Below, in pieces: positions 26,525 to 34,770 of a stretch of 61,478 bases of DNA. The notes beneath the pieces are model-generated. The model searched no databases and had not been told where the DNA came from. It was given only the letters and a program-made list of their open reading frames with translations. Location: NCBI GenBank assembly GCA_002162675.1, contig MAAE01000061.1, forward strand, positions 1-61,478, given 5' to 3'. A program made the position numbers and the translations under genes. How positions within the stretch are numbered: position 1 is the stretch's first letter; each line of letters begins with the position of its first letter. This DNA is from Colwellia sp. 39_35_sub15_T18 (lineage in GTDB: Bacteria > Pseudomonadota > Gammaproteobacteria > Enterobacterales > Alteromonadaceae).

Positions 26525-26597
26525 TTACTCAGCAATATACTCAACTACTTCTAAGCCAAAGCCTGATAGATAATGCTACCTAGTTTGCGAGCTTGAA
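26525..26597 (-). pseudogene. Duplicated remnant of the ribBA 3' end
   Basis: On minus it reads [14 protein letters not shown] and stop, close to the true ribBA end [14 protein letters not shown]; an in-frame TAG precedes this. It lies about 160 bp downstream of the ribBA stop and matches it at most bases over about 67 nt. It is likely the scar of an unequal recombination or of a replaced gene end. Confidence 0.8.
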
Positions 26598-26645
26598 TAG
26601 GTACTGCCGCATTTTACTATACGTCAGTAAACGCTAGTAAAATAA

Positions 26646-26695
26646 CTTACTCTGCAACTTACTCTGCAACTTACTCAGCAACTTAATCAGCAATA
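26646..26695 (-). repeat. 12-bp tandem repeat across the ribBA stop
   Basis: Four units of TTACTCTGCAAC (the later ones TTACTCAGCAAC and TTAATCAGCAAT) run head to tail. The last one contains the ribBA stop codon and final codons. Slippage here could change the C-terminus by in-frame four-residue steps. Confidence 0.85.
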
Positions 26696-27792
26696 TACTC
26701 TACTACTTCTAAACCAAAACCTGATAGAGAATGGTACTTAGTTTGTGAACTTAGCAAACGCATTTTACTCACCCCTAAGTTCGCTAATATTTGTGAGCCA
26801 ACACCAACATTACGAGAGCCGACATGGCGGTTTACTTCTTTAACCGTTTCACCGGCATCAATTTTGGCGTATTTTTCAACTAAATTAATGAGTTCCATTG
26901 GCGATTCATGCTTGCCTAATAACACTAAAACACCGCCTTCTTTGGCTATTTTTTCTAAGGCATTAGCCATTGGCCATGTAGCGACACTTTCACGTTGACT
27001 AAATAATAAATCTCTAAAAGTATTTTCTAAATGCACGCGTACAAGCGTTGGCTGATCCGCTTTTATTTCACCTTTAGTTAAGGCAAAGTGTGCTTGACCA
27101 TCAATGGTATCTTTAAATACAGTTAGGTCAAATTCACCAAACGCCGTGGGTAGTTTGCATCGTGATATGCGCTCAATAGTAGTTTCGGTCGAGTTTCTAA
27201 ACTCAATTAAATCAGCAATGGTGCCCATTTTAATATCATGCTTTTTAGCAATAATTTCTAAATCAGCACGACGAGCCATAGTGCCATCTTCGTTGAGGAT
27301 CTCAACAATCACGGCAGCAGGTTCACAACCAGCCATGCGTGCTAAATCGACACCCGCTTCAGTATGACCCGCGCGATTCAATACGCCACCGTCTTTAGCA
27401 ATCAGTGGAAAAATATGCCCTGGCTGAACAATATCAAGATGATTAGCACCTTTGTTGGCGGCGGCAAGTACGGTAGTAGCACGATCGGCAGCAGATATAC
27501 CAGTAGTTACGCCTGTAGCGGCTTCAATAGAGACGGTAAAATTAGTGCTAAATTGCGCATCATTTTTATCAACCATTAACGGCAACTTTAGCTTTTCACA
27601 TTTTTCACGGCTCATTGGCATACAAATAAGACCACGACCGTGAGTTGCCATAAAGTTAATGGCTTCTGGTGTTACTAATTCAGCAGCCATGATGAAATCA
27701 CCTTCATTTTCTCGGTCTTCATCATCCATTAAAATAACCATTTTACCTAAAGCAATATCTTCGATTATTTCTTGTGGGGTATTTAAATTCAT
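26683..27792 (-). CDS. ribBA: DHBP synthase with degenerate GTP cyclohydrolase II domain
   Basis: 369 residues. The N-terminal 200 residues are 3,4-dihydroxy-2-butanone-4-phosphate synthase, with [20 protein letters not shown] and [13 protein letters not shown]; this makes the four-carbon unit of riboflavin from ribulose-5-phosphate. The C-terminal half aligns with GTP cyclohydrolase II but the zinc cysteines (C..DVF.S..CDC) are absent ([19 protein letters not shown]), so it is unlikely to hydrolyse GTP. A separate ribA should exist elsewhere. Last gene of the ribD-ribE-ribBA run. No FMN riboswitch recognised. Confidence 0.93.
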   Translation of the reverse strand: MNLNTPQEIIEDIALGKMVILMDDEDRENEGDFIMAAELVTPEAINFMATHGRGLICMPMSREKCEKLKLPLMVDKNDAQFSTNFTVSIEAATGVTTGISAADRATTVLAAANKGANHLDIVQPGHIFPLIAKDGGVLNRAGHTEAGVDLARMAGCEPAAVIVEILNEDGTMARRADLEIIAKKHDIKMGTIADLIEFRNSTETTIERISRCKLPTAFGEFDLTVFKDTIDGQAHFALTKGEIKADQPTLVRVHLENTFRDLLFSQRESVATWPMANALEKIAKEGGVLVLLGKHESPMELINLVEKYAKIDAGETVKEVNRHVGSRNVGVGSQILANLGVSKMRLLSSQTKYHSLSGFGLEVVEYIAD

Positions 27793-27871
27793 TGGACTCT
27801 CTTTGATTATTTATCTGACACTAGTGGGAATATTTTCTTTTAAAAATATTCCGGCTATTATTATTTCGCCT

Positions 27872-27910
27872 ATATTGCGCAAAAATATTGCGCAAAAATA
27901 TTGCGCAAAA
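27872..27910 (-). repeat. 13-bp tandem repeat between ribE and ribBA
   Basis: Three copies of ATATTGCGCAAAA lie in the 144-bp gap between ribE and ribBA. Each contains the palindrome TTGCGCAA, so three identical dyads lie one after another at 13-bp spacing. This could be a regulatory cluster or plain slippage. Confidence 0.85.
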
Positions 27911-27936
27911 GTGTTATTGAAAAAGTGCATTTACCG

Positions 27937-28614
27937 CTATTTTATAAAGCCTGCTTTTTGCAGTAAAGCTTCTGTCACGTTTGACTGAGGCAGCGATGTC
28001 TGCGCGGTGTTGTTTTTCGTTAGTAAACGTTCTAAATATCGAGCGACTAAATCTACTTCTAAGTTCACTTTAGTACCTACTTGGTAGTGAGCAAAAATAG
28101 TTTCTTTTACCGTGTGCGGCACTATCGTTAATCTAAACTTGCCGTCAGCTGTATTGTCACTTAATGCATTCACAGTTAAGCTTGTGCCATCAACAGTTAC
28201 CGAGCCCTTTTCAGCAATATAATGCGCTAAATCATTGGGCATTGATAACCAATATTCAATGCTATTACCATTATTGATGATTGATAAAACTTCACTAACG
28301 CCATCAACATGACCCGACACTATATGACCACCAAAACGGGTGCTGGCTAACATGGCTTTTTCTAAATTAACTTGCATACCAACATTATAACCAGCAAAGC
28401 CTGTGCGTTTTAGCGTTTCGTTTGACACATCGGCACTATAACTTTGTTGACTAAAATCAACCACAGTTAAACATATACCATTGGTAGCAATAGAGTCACC
28501 CAATTTAACATCGCTCATATCAAGGTCATTAGTCGCAATGACTAAGCGTGCCCCTTGAGCATTAATATTAATGGCTTTTATGGTGCCAACAGCTTCGATA
28601 ATTCCAGTAAACAT
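27937..28614 (-). CDS. ribE: Riboflavin synthase, alpha chain
   Basis: 225 residues with two lumazine-binding repeats: MFTGIIEAVG at the start of repeat one and HIVSGHVDGV before repeat two (GSVTVDGTSLTVN). Dismutates two 6,7-dimethyl-8-ribityllumazine molecules to riboflavin as a homotrimer. Between ribD and ribBA on the same strand. Also called ribC in E. coli. Confidence 0.95.
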   Translation of the reverse strand: MFTGIIEAVGTIKAININAQGARLVIATNDLDMSDVKLGDSIATNGICLTVVDFSQQSYSADVSNETLKRTGFAGYNVGMQVNLEKAMLASTRFGGHIVSGHVDGVSEVLSIINNGNSIEYWLSMPNDLAHYIAEKGSVTVDGTSLTVNALSDNTADGKFRLTIVPHTVKETIFAHYQVGTKVNLEVDLVARYLERLLTKNNTAQTSLPQSNVTEALLQKAGFIK

Positions 28615-28689
28615 AATTTCTCTTTGTTCATTTTTTATATTTAGTAACGCGAATATTTTCTTTTAAAATCATTTATAAAAATAAGTCGC

Positions 28690-29871
28690 TTACTTTAGTT
28701 GAGCCGTGATCCTTAAATCGCAACCCACCATACAAACATCGGTAATGGCGAGTGACTTAGCTTGTGATAACTTAGTAATACTTGCCATGGTGACAACACT
28801 TTTGCCGTCGCCACCCATTAACTTGGGGGCTTGAAATAGTATCAGTTCATCCACTAAATCTTGTTCGATAAAAGCGCCGGCTAATGTTGCGCCAGATTCG
28901 ACTAAGACATCATTAAGTCCCCGCTTAGCGAGCAGACTTAGCAAGGATTTCAAGTCAATTTTATCTTTACCTTGAGTATTTTCAATACAAGGTAATGGTA
29001 CTTGTTCAACAAAATGAGGCCACTGAGGTGATTTTTCAAGGGCGCTATCAATTAAATTATCACACAGTGCTTTATTTCTGATCAACAAGATTTCACTGTC
29101 TTGCTCAAAAAAGGCTAAATCAGGACTTAAACGATTTTGACTATCAATAACAACCCTAACGGGTTGACGAACATCATGCTCAGCATAATGTTGTTTGAGA
29201 GTGCCTAATTCAGACCAACGCACGGTCATTTTAGCATTATCCGTTAAAATGGAATCAGCTCCAGCAATAATAGCGCAGCTTTGTGCTCTAAGCCTTTGTA
29301 CATCTCGCCTTGCATCACTCGATGTAATCCACTTACTTTCACCGTTTTTCATCGCCGTTTTACCATCAAGGCTGGCGGCTAACTTTACTCGTACATAAGG
29401 TAGCGCTTGTGTCATCACTTTAATAAAGCCTAGATTAAGCGCTTTAGCGTCATTTTCTAATAAACCGTGTTCAACCTGAATACCCGCCTGTGCAAGCATG
29501 CTCAAGCCACGACCAGAAACTGCTGGGTTGGGGTCAACCATGGCTGCTACCACACGTTTTACGCCTGCATCTATCAAACCTTGCGCGCAAGGTGGTGTTC
29601 TACCAAAATGGCTACACGGCTCTAAGGTTACATAAGCCGTAGCGTCTTTTATTAACTGTGGATAGTTACTTTTAGCTGCAAGTAGTGCCTTAACTTCGGC
29701 ATGTCCCTGCCCTGCTTTTTGATGATAACCCCTGCCGATAATTTGCTCTTTACCCTCAACACAGCTAACCAACACACAGCCTACTCTAGGATTTGGCGAA
29801 GTGGTATAATGACCTTGCTTGGCTAGCTTAATCGCTAATGCCATATAGTGGTGATCTTGCTTGCTAAACAC
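28690..29871 (-). CDS. ribD: Bifunctional riboflavin deaminase/reductase RibD
   Basis: 393 residues. The N-terminal deaminase shows the zinc site GHAEVKAL and EPCSHFGRTPPC. The C-terminal reductase domain has VRVKLAASLDGKTAM and DVLVESGATLAGAFIE. Catalyses the second and third steps of riboflavin synthesis from the GTP-derived pyrimidine. 29 bp after nrdR, so probably one transcript. Confidence 0.96.
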   Translation of the reverse strand: MFSKQDHHYMALAIKLAKQGHYTTSPNPRVGCVLVSCVEGKEQIIGRGYHQKAGQGHAEVKALLAAKSNYPQLIKDATAYVTLEPCSHFGRTPPCAQGLIDAGVKRVVAAMVDPNPAVSGRGLSMLAQAGIQVEHGLLENDAKALNLGFIKVMTQALPYVRVKLAASLDGKTAMKNGESKWITSSDARRDVQRLRAQSCAIIAGADSILTDNAKMTVRWSELGTLKQHYAEHDVRQPVRVVIDSQNRLSPDLAFFEQDSEILLIRNKALCDNLIDSALEKSPQWPHFVEQVPLPCIENTQGKDKIDLKSLLSLLAKRGLNDVLVESGATLAGAFIEQDLVDELILFQAPKLMGGDGKSVVTMASITKLSQAKSLAITDVCMVGCDLRITAQLK

Positions 29872-29900
29872 TATTAACTTCCTTCTATCTTATTCTTATC

Positions 29901-30398
29901 TTACTTTCCATCAGCTTTTTTCTGGCGACTTTTTCCTCGGCTAAGACTTTCTTTGCCTAAACGAGCAATTTCATCGGCAAATTCACTAATATCTTCAAAG
30001 GATAAATAGACCGAAGCGAAACGAAGATAGGCAACTTTGTCTAATTCTTTTAATTGTGTCATCAATAAATTACCCAGCATTTCACTGCTGATTTCTCGCT
30101 CGCCAGTAGCGCGCATTTGTGATTTCAATTTATTAATTGCCAGCTCAACTTGCTCAGTACTTACCGGGCGTTTTTCTAACGCTCGCATTAATCCACTACG
30201 CATCTTGTCTTCGTTGAAGGGCTCTCTAGTACCATCTCGCTTTATGATATGCGGCATCACTAATTCAGCTGTTTCAAACGTTGTATAACGCTCATGACAA
30301 GCAAGGCATTCTCGACGACGCCTGACTTGATGACCATCTGAGACTAAACGAGAGTCAATAACCTTAGTGTCTAATGCACTACAAAATGGACAATACAT
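29901..30398 (-). CDS. nrdR: Transcriptional repressor NrdR
   Basis: 165 residues. The zinc ribbon starts MYCPFC and continues with [17 protein letters not shown], followed by an ATP-cone domain ([24 protein letters not shown]). It senses ATP/dATP and represses ribonucleotide reductase genes through NrdR boxes. Placement between glyA and ribD is the common gamma-proteobacterial order. Confidence 0.97.
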   Translation of the reverse strand: MYCPFCSALDTKVIDSRLVSDGHQVRRRRECLACHERYTTFETAELVMPHIIKRDGTREPFNEDKMRSGLMRALEKRPVSTEQVELAINKLKSQMRATGEREISSEMLGNLLMTQLKELDKVAYLRFASVYLSFEDISEFADEIARLGKESLSRGKSRQKKADGK

Positions 30399-30525
30399 GC
30401 TTTACCTTCGGTAAGTGAGAAGTTTCGAGTATTAAGATCAGAAATGACCGCTAATTGCGGCCATTTTAATATAAATTTACAGTGATTAGTAAATTAGTTT
30501 TACATTTTCAATATGCTACTAATCG

Positions 30526-31782
30526 TTATTTGTATACTGGGAAGCGTGAACATAATTCTTTAACGCTTGCTTGAACTTTAGTGATTGTTGCTTCGTTATT
30601 GATGTCATCTAAAATATCGCAAATCCAACCTGTTAACGCGTTAGTTTCTTCAACACCAAAACCACGACGAGTAATAGCGGGAGTACCAAGACGCAAACCA
30701 CTAGTTACAAACGGAGAGCGTGGATCATTCGGTACAGAGTTTTTGTTCACTGTGATGTGAGCTTTGCCTAGCGCTGCATCAGCATCTTTACCGGTAATAT
30801 CTTTATCGATAAGATCAAGTAATAACAAATGGTTATCAGTACCGTTTGAAACCACTTTATAGCCACGCTCTTGTAACACAGCAACCATAGCTTTAGCGTT
30901 ATCTAAAACGCTTTGTTGATATACTTTAAACTCTGGTGCTAATGCTTCTTTAAATGCTACCGCTTTTGCCGCAATAACATGCATTAATGGTCCGCCTTGA
31001 CCACCAGGGAATACCGCACTGTTCAATTTTTTGTAAACTGCTTCATCATCACAAGCCGAAACAATTAAACCGCCACGTGGGCCTGCTAATGTTTTATGAG
31101 TAGTTGTAGTAACTACGTGAGCATGTGGTACCGGGTTTGGATAAAGACCTGCCGCAACAAGGCCAGCAACGTGAGCCATATCAACGAAGAAGTAGGCACC
31201 AACACTGTCAGCAATTTTACGCATACGTGCCCAGTCAACAATACCAGAAAACGCAGAGAAACCACCGATGATCATTTCAGGTTTATGTTCATTGGCTAAA
31301 CGCTCAACTTCATCATAATCAATATCGCCTGTTTCAGGGTGAAGACCATATTGAAATGCTTCATAAGACTTACCTGAAAAGTTTACGTGCGAGCCGTGTG
31401 TTAAGTGACCACCATGAGCTAAGCTCATCCCTAACACTTTTCCACCCGGTGTAACTAGCGCTTGAAAAACGGCTGAATTTGCTTGAGAACCAGCATGTGG
31501 TTGAACATTGGCATAAGTAGCACCAAATAATTCTTTAGCACGATCAATAGCTAACTGCTCAGCAATATCAACATATTCACAACCACCGTAATAACGTTTG
31601 CCAGGATAACCTTCAGCGTATTTGTTGGTTAATTGTGAGCCTTGTGCTTCTAAAACACGTGGGCTACAGTAGTTTTCAGAAGCAATTAGTTCAATATGCT
31701 CTTCTTGACGCACTACTTCTTTGCTCATTGCTTGATAAAGTTCATCATCAAAATCGGCAATATTCATATCACGAGTAAACAT
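30526..31782 (-). CDS. glyA: Serine hydroxymethyltransferase
   Basis: 418 residues (E. coli 417). The PLP lysine is in [34 protein letters not shown] and [11 protein letters not shown] are family blocks. Converts serine and tetrahydrofolate to glycine and methylene-THF. A 127-bp gap separates it from nrdR, so it may have its own terminator or share read-through. The upstream 390 bp up to repeat copy B carry no gene. Confidence 0.98.
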   Translation of the reverse strand: MFTRDMNIADFDDELYQAMSKEVVRQEEHIELIASENYCSPRVLEAQGSQLTNKYAEGYPGKRYYGGCEYVDIAEQLAIDRAKELFGATYANVQPHAGSQANSAVFQALVTPGGKVLGMSLAHGGHLTHGSHVNFSGKSYEAFQYGLHPETGDIDYDEVERLANEHKPEMIIGGFSAFSGIVDWARMRKIADSVGAYFFVDMAHVAGLVAAGLYPNPVPHAHVVTTTTHKTLAGPRGGLIVSACDDEAVYKKLNSAVFPGGQGGPLMHVIAAKAVAFKEALAPEFKVYQQSVLDNAKAMVAVLQERGYKVVSNGTDNHLLLLDLIDKDITGKDADAALGKAHITVNKNSVPNDPRSPFVTSGLRLGTPAITRRGFGVEETNALTGWICDILDDINNEATITKVQASVKELCSRFPVYK

Positions 31783-32169
31783 AGTTTTTCCTCAAATAAA
31801 CAACCTAAAAGGCCGTAAGTTCTGATTGTGCATTTGGCCGCACAATAAAATTACTAAAAATAATGCCGCATATTTTGCCTGAATTAGCCCAAAATGTACA
31901 TGTTAAAACTACTGGGGGTTTAGTTCATTTTGTCTTGTCTTATATCGACCTTATCGCTAACCGCTAAGGCAAGTTAAGGAAGAAAATAGCACGACAAAGC
32001 TTTTAATTTTGACATTATTTTATTGTGTAATGAATATAACCAAAGAAAAGGCAGCTAGCAACAAATAAAACACATAAAAACAACAGATATACAAAATAAA
32101 ATACAACCAATAACTACATTAACAAATAAAAGCAGCGAATCAAATGCGCCGTTTTAAGTTGATTTATTT
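31783..32169. other. Gene-free stretch upstream of glyA
   Basis: AT-rich DNA between glyA and repeat copy B. No coding signal, RNA or strong hairpin recognised. It should contain the glyA promoter; PurR or MetR boxes were not identified by eye. Confidence 0.4.
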
Positions 32170-32281
32170 GTATTTATTCAGCTTAAAAATATTTACCACA
32201 GAGATCACCGAGTATGACAAAGCCTCGGTGTAGGCTCGAAGAGCCCCCTGTGGAGCATCTGTCTCGGTGGTGAACCGTTAC
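32170..32281 (+). repeat. Dispersed intergenic palindromic repeat, copy B
   Basis: Begins TATTTATTCAGCTTAAAAAT, then TTACCACAGAGATCACCGAG, AGCCTCGGTGTAGGCTCGAAGAG and ends GTCTCGGTGGTGAACCGTTAC. Same order of blocks as copies A, C and D. Internal GGCTCGAAGAGCC forms a small hairpin. Confidence 0.85.
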
Positions 32282-32298
32282 ATTTATTTAAACAAAAA

Positions 32299-33462
32299 TT
32301 AGCTTAACGCTAAGACTACTTTTTCAGAGCGTAATTTTCTCGCCATCAACAACACCAATAACACTGTCATAGCGATAGTCACTAAACCAGTAAAACCCAA
32401 TAGCGTCCATGACACAGGTAAACCTTTAAAAAGATCTTCCATAATAAGTGACTGCCCCGAAATAGGTAACCAATCAAGCCACTTAGGTTTGTTATCAACA
32501 AACATCATGATCACAGGCACCATGGCTGGCAACATGATGATCATAGAAACCATTGACTGCGCCTCTTTAAAGTTTTTCGATTGAAAAGCAACAAAGAGTT
32601 GTAAGGCTGAAGCAAAAAAACAGATTGGCAGTAATAACAACAATAATGCCGTGATGGTAAAGGTGTCTAAATTAAAGCTGGCGCCAATTTTAGTTAAATC
32701 AATAAAACTGACGGAGAACGACGTTAAACTTAAAGTTAATAACACACCAATACAAGCGATTAGGCTAGCACAACACAGCTTAGCGGCAACAATTTTAACC
32801 GTACTTACCGGTTGGCATAATAACATTTCTAGCACATTGCGCTCTCGCTCACCGGCACTTGCGTCAATAGCGACAGGAAGTCCAGACATAAAAGCGGCCA
32901 TTAATAAATAAAGACCCAACATCATAGAAATAATCATCGCATTGGAATTGGGCAACGACGTATCTTGCTCAATAATTTTTATTGGCTGCAATAAACGCAC
33001 ATCAATACCACGTACTAGCAAGCGTTTGTAACCAATAGCGCGCGCATAGTTATTAATAATATATTTAATACGACGCACAGGAGACATATTCGCTTTCTCG
33101 CTGTAATCTGCGCTTAAATAAATGTCGATGGTTTTACCATCCAACATATCTTGATTAAAACTCATTGGAATGGTTAAGCTAAGATTTCTCTCATCCCATA
33201 TCGTTTTTTCATCATTGGGGACATCGCTGAATAGTAAAACATTATCATCATTTAGCGCTTTAATTAACTTAGGAGCATGTTCAGCACCCGCCACTTTGAT
33301 ATAAATAGCTGGCGTTTCTACTGCTTCTTTGATCATCACTTTTGACATAGCAAAGATCATTACCGGTGCCATTACTGCCATCATCATCGCCATCATCATC
33401 GCGCGTTTATCACGAAAGGCTTCTTTCAACTCTTTACTTAACAGCGCTTTAAATTGGATCAT
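32299..33462 (-). CDS. ABC-2 type permease, NatB-like
   Basis: 387 residues. Starts MIQFKALLSKELKEAFRDKR, a basic amphipathic lead-in, then the first membrane helix (MMMAMMMAVMAPVMIFAMSKV), a long extracytoplasmic domain (about 45-170) and five or six C-terminal helices including LGLYLLMAAFMSGLPVAID. ERERNVLEMLL is the coupling-helix region of ABC-2/NatB permeases. With the ATPase at 33985-34770 it should form an exporter (Na+ or lipid/peptide). Its own start is preceded by AAAGGAGGA inside the last mini-ORF of the array. Confidence 0.85.
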   Translation of the reverse strand: MIQFKALLSKELKEAFRDKRAMMMAMMMAVMAPVMIFAMSKVMIKEAVETPAIYIKVAGAEHAPKLIKALNDDNVLLFSDVPNDEKTIWDERNLSLTIPMSFNQDMLDGKTIDIYLSADYSEKANMSPVRRIKYIINNYARAIGYKRLLVRGIDVRLLQPIKIIEQDTSLPNSNAMIISMMLGLYLLMAAFMSGLPVAIDASAGERERNVLEMLLCQPVSTVKIVAAKLCCASLIACIGVLLTLSLTSFSVSFIDLTKIGASFNLDTFTITALLLLLLPICFFASALQLFVAFQSKNFKEAQSMVSMIIMLPAMVPVIMMFVDNKPKWLDWLPISGQSLIMEDLFKGLPVSWTLLGFTGLVTIAMTVLLVLLMARKLRSEKVVLALS

Positions 33463-33463
33463 G

Positions 33464-33589
33464 CTATCCTCCTTTAGTTAAGTGGCTGACAGGACAAATC
33501 ATCATCGCGCTAACACCAGCTAACATCGCGCGTTTATCACGAAAGGCTTCTTTCAACTCTTTACTTAATAACGCCTTAAATTGGATCAT
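33464..33589 (-). CDS. Mini-ORF 4 of the coupled array (41 residues)
   Basis: MIQFKALLSKELKEAFRDKR is followed by AMLAGVSAMMICPVSHLTKGG and TAG. Its first 22 codons are almost the same as the start of the permease gene directly downstream, even at wobble positions (TTG AAA GAA GCC TTT CGT), so it is the copy nearest the parent. Its last codons form the AAAGGAGGA Shine-Dalgarno of the permease, whose ATG begins one base after this TAG. Product: a short basic helix plus a stretch of Ala/Met/Val that may insert in the membrane. Confidence 0.7.
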   Translation of the reverse strand: MIQFKALLSKELKEAFRDKRAMLAGVSAMMICPVSHLTKGG

Positions 33590-33717
33590 GTTCGTACTCC
33601 CTGAACTAAACAGATAGCTGAACAAGTCATCATCGCGCTAACACCAGCTAACATCGCCCGTTTATCACGGAAAGCTTCTTTTAACTCTTTACTTAATAAC
33701 GCCTTAAATTGGATCAT
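33586..33717 (-). CDS. Mini-ORF 3 of the coupled array (43 residues)
   Basis: Same design as its neighbours: permease-like start MIQFKALLSKELKE, then AMLAGVSAMMTCSAICLVQGVRT. A Thr replaces the Ile found in the other copies. The stop TGA overlaps the next ATG (ATGA), and CAGGGAG within the last codons is the Shine-Dalgarno for the next ORF. Confidence 0.7.
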   Translation of the reverse strand: MIQFKALLSKELKEAFRDKRAMLAGVSAMMTCSAICLVQGVRT

Positions 33718-33845
33718 GCTGCTACTCCCTGAACTAAACAGATAGCTGAACAAATCATCATCGCGCTAACATCAGCTAACATCGCCCGTTTATCACGGAA
33801 AGCTTCTTTTAACTCTTTACTTAATAACGCTTTAAATTGGATCAT
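33714..33845 (-). CDS. Mini-ORF 2 of the coupled array (43 residues)
   Basis: MIQFKALLSKELKEAFRDKR then AMLADVSAMMICSAICLVQGVAA. Gly to Asp in the hydrophobic half and a VAA end distinguish it. The VAA end resembles the end of the ATPase gene (GVAA). ATGA overlap with mini-ORF 3; period to the next copy is 128 bp. Confidence 0.7.
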   Translation of the reverse strand: MIQFKALLSKELKEAFRDKRAMLADVSAMMICSAICLVQGVAA

Positions 33846-33988
33846 GTTCGTACTCCCTGAACTAAACAGATAGCTGAACAAATCATCATCGCGCTAACAC
33901 CAGCTAACATCGCCCGTTTATCACGAAAAGCTTCTTTTAACTCTTTACTTAACAGCGCTTTAAACTGACTTATATAGAAATTAATCAT
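33842..33988 (-). CDS. Mini-ORF 1 of the coupled array (48 residues)
   Basis: The first copy begins MINFYISQFKALLSKELKE, four residues longer than the others, then continues AMLAGVSAMMICSAICLVQGVRT. Its ATG overlaps the stop of the ATPase gene (ATGA at 33988-33985), so ribosomes finishing the ATPase can start here. It ends in an ATGA overlap with mini-ORF 2. Confidence 0.7.
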   Translation of the reverse strand: MINFYISQFKALLSKELKEAFRDKRAMLAGVSAMMICSAICLVQGVRT

Positions 33989-34770
33989 GCCGCTACTCCT
34001 TCATCTGAACCTATAATTTTAACGAAGGCTTCTTCCAACTGAGTTTCACCTGCTAACTCGCAAAGCTCGGCAGGCGTACCTTCTGCGGCTAATTTACCGT
34101 TGGCAACAATAATGACGCGATCACATAAAGCCGCCACTTCTTGCATGACATGAGATGAAAATAAAATACAGTGCCCCTTTTCTTTAAAACGCGCTAAATA
34201 GTTGCGCAATACCCGAGTACTCATTACATCTAAACCGCGTGTCGGTTCATCAAGCACGAAATTTTTGGGTTGATGCACTAATGCTTGCGCAAGTGTCACC
34301 TTCATTCTTTGTCCTTGAGAAAATCCTAAGGTTTTACGGTGCGCTAATTCCGTCATATCTAAATCTTTGATAATTGTTTCAATGGCGAGGTGCTTAGCGT
34401 CACCTTGCAAACCATGAATACTGGCAAAATAGTCTATTTGTTCATAAGCCGTTAAACGCTCATACAAACCAAATTTATCAGGAAATATGCCTAAACGAGC
34501 TCGAGCAGCAAGCGGATTTTCCACGACATCAATACCATCAATAGTGGCATTGCCTTCATCGGCTTTTAATAAACCATAAAGAGTGCGCAAACAGGTGGTT
34601 TTTCCTGCGCCATTAGGCCCTAATATGCCAGTGATTTCGCTATCGTTAGCCGTAAAAGATAAACCATCAAGGGCGATAACACCGCTTTGTTCTTTACTAT
34701 TGCTTAAGCGACTAAAAAGACTTTTTTTACTACCACCAAAGGTTTTGCGCAAATTATTAACTTGTATCAT
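33985..34770 (-). CDS. ABC transporter ATP-binding protein, NatA-like
   Basis: 261 residues. Walker A GPNGAGKTT, signature LGFSQGQRMKVTLAQALVH, Walker B FVLDEPTRGLDV and the switch His in LFSSHVMQE are all present. It energises the ABC-2 permease encoded downstream; NatAB of Bacillus exports Na+. Overlaps the upstream hydrolase gene (TAATG) and the first mini-ORF (ATGA), so the whole set is one translationally linked operon. Confidence 0.93.
   Translation of the reverse strand: MIQVNNLRKTFGGSKKSLFSRLSNSKEQSGVIALDGLSFTANDSEITGILGPNGAGKTTCLRTLYGLLKADEGNATIDGIDVVENPLAARARLGIFPDKFGLYERLTAYEQIDYFASIHGLQGDAKHLAIETIIKDLDMTELAHRKTLGFSQGQRMKVTLAQALVHQPKNFVLDEPTRGLDVMSTRVLRNYLARFKEKGHCILFSSHVMQEVAALCDRVIIVANGKLAAEGTPAELCELAGETQLEEAFVKIIGSDEGVAA

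Larger units (their letters stand above)
33464..33988 (-). repeat. Tandem array of four roughly 128-bp repeats between ATPase and permease genes
   Basis: Four head-to-tail copies, starts at 33988, 33845, 33717 and 33589, the last leading into the permease start at 33462. Differences between copies are few and mostly silent or conservative. Every copy keeps frame, Shine-Dalgarno and start/stop coupling. Confidence 0.95.

Noticed and set aside
26420..28690. FMN riboswitch for the rib genes
   Set aside because: No RFN-type conserved stem strings were seen upstream of ribD, ribE or ribBA.
33464..33988. Tandem 128-bp repeats as a CRISPR array
   Set aside because: Units abut with no variable spacers, are far longer than CRISPR repeats, and encode the permease start in frame.
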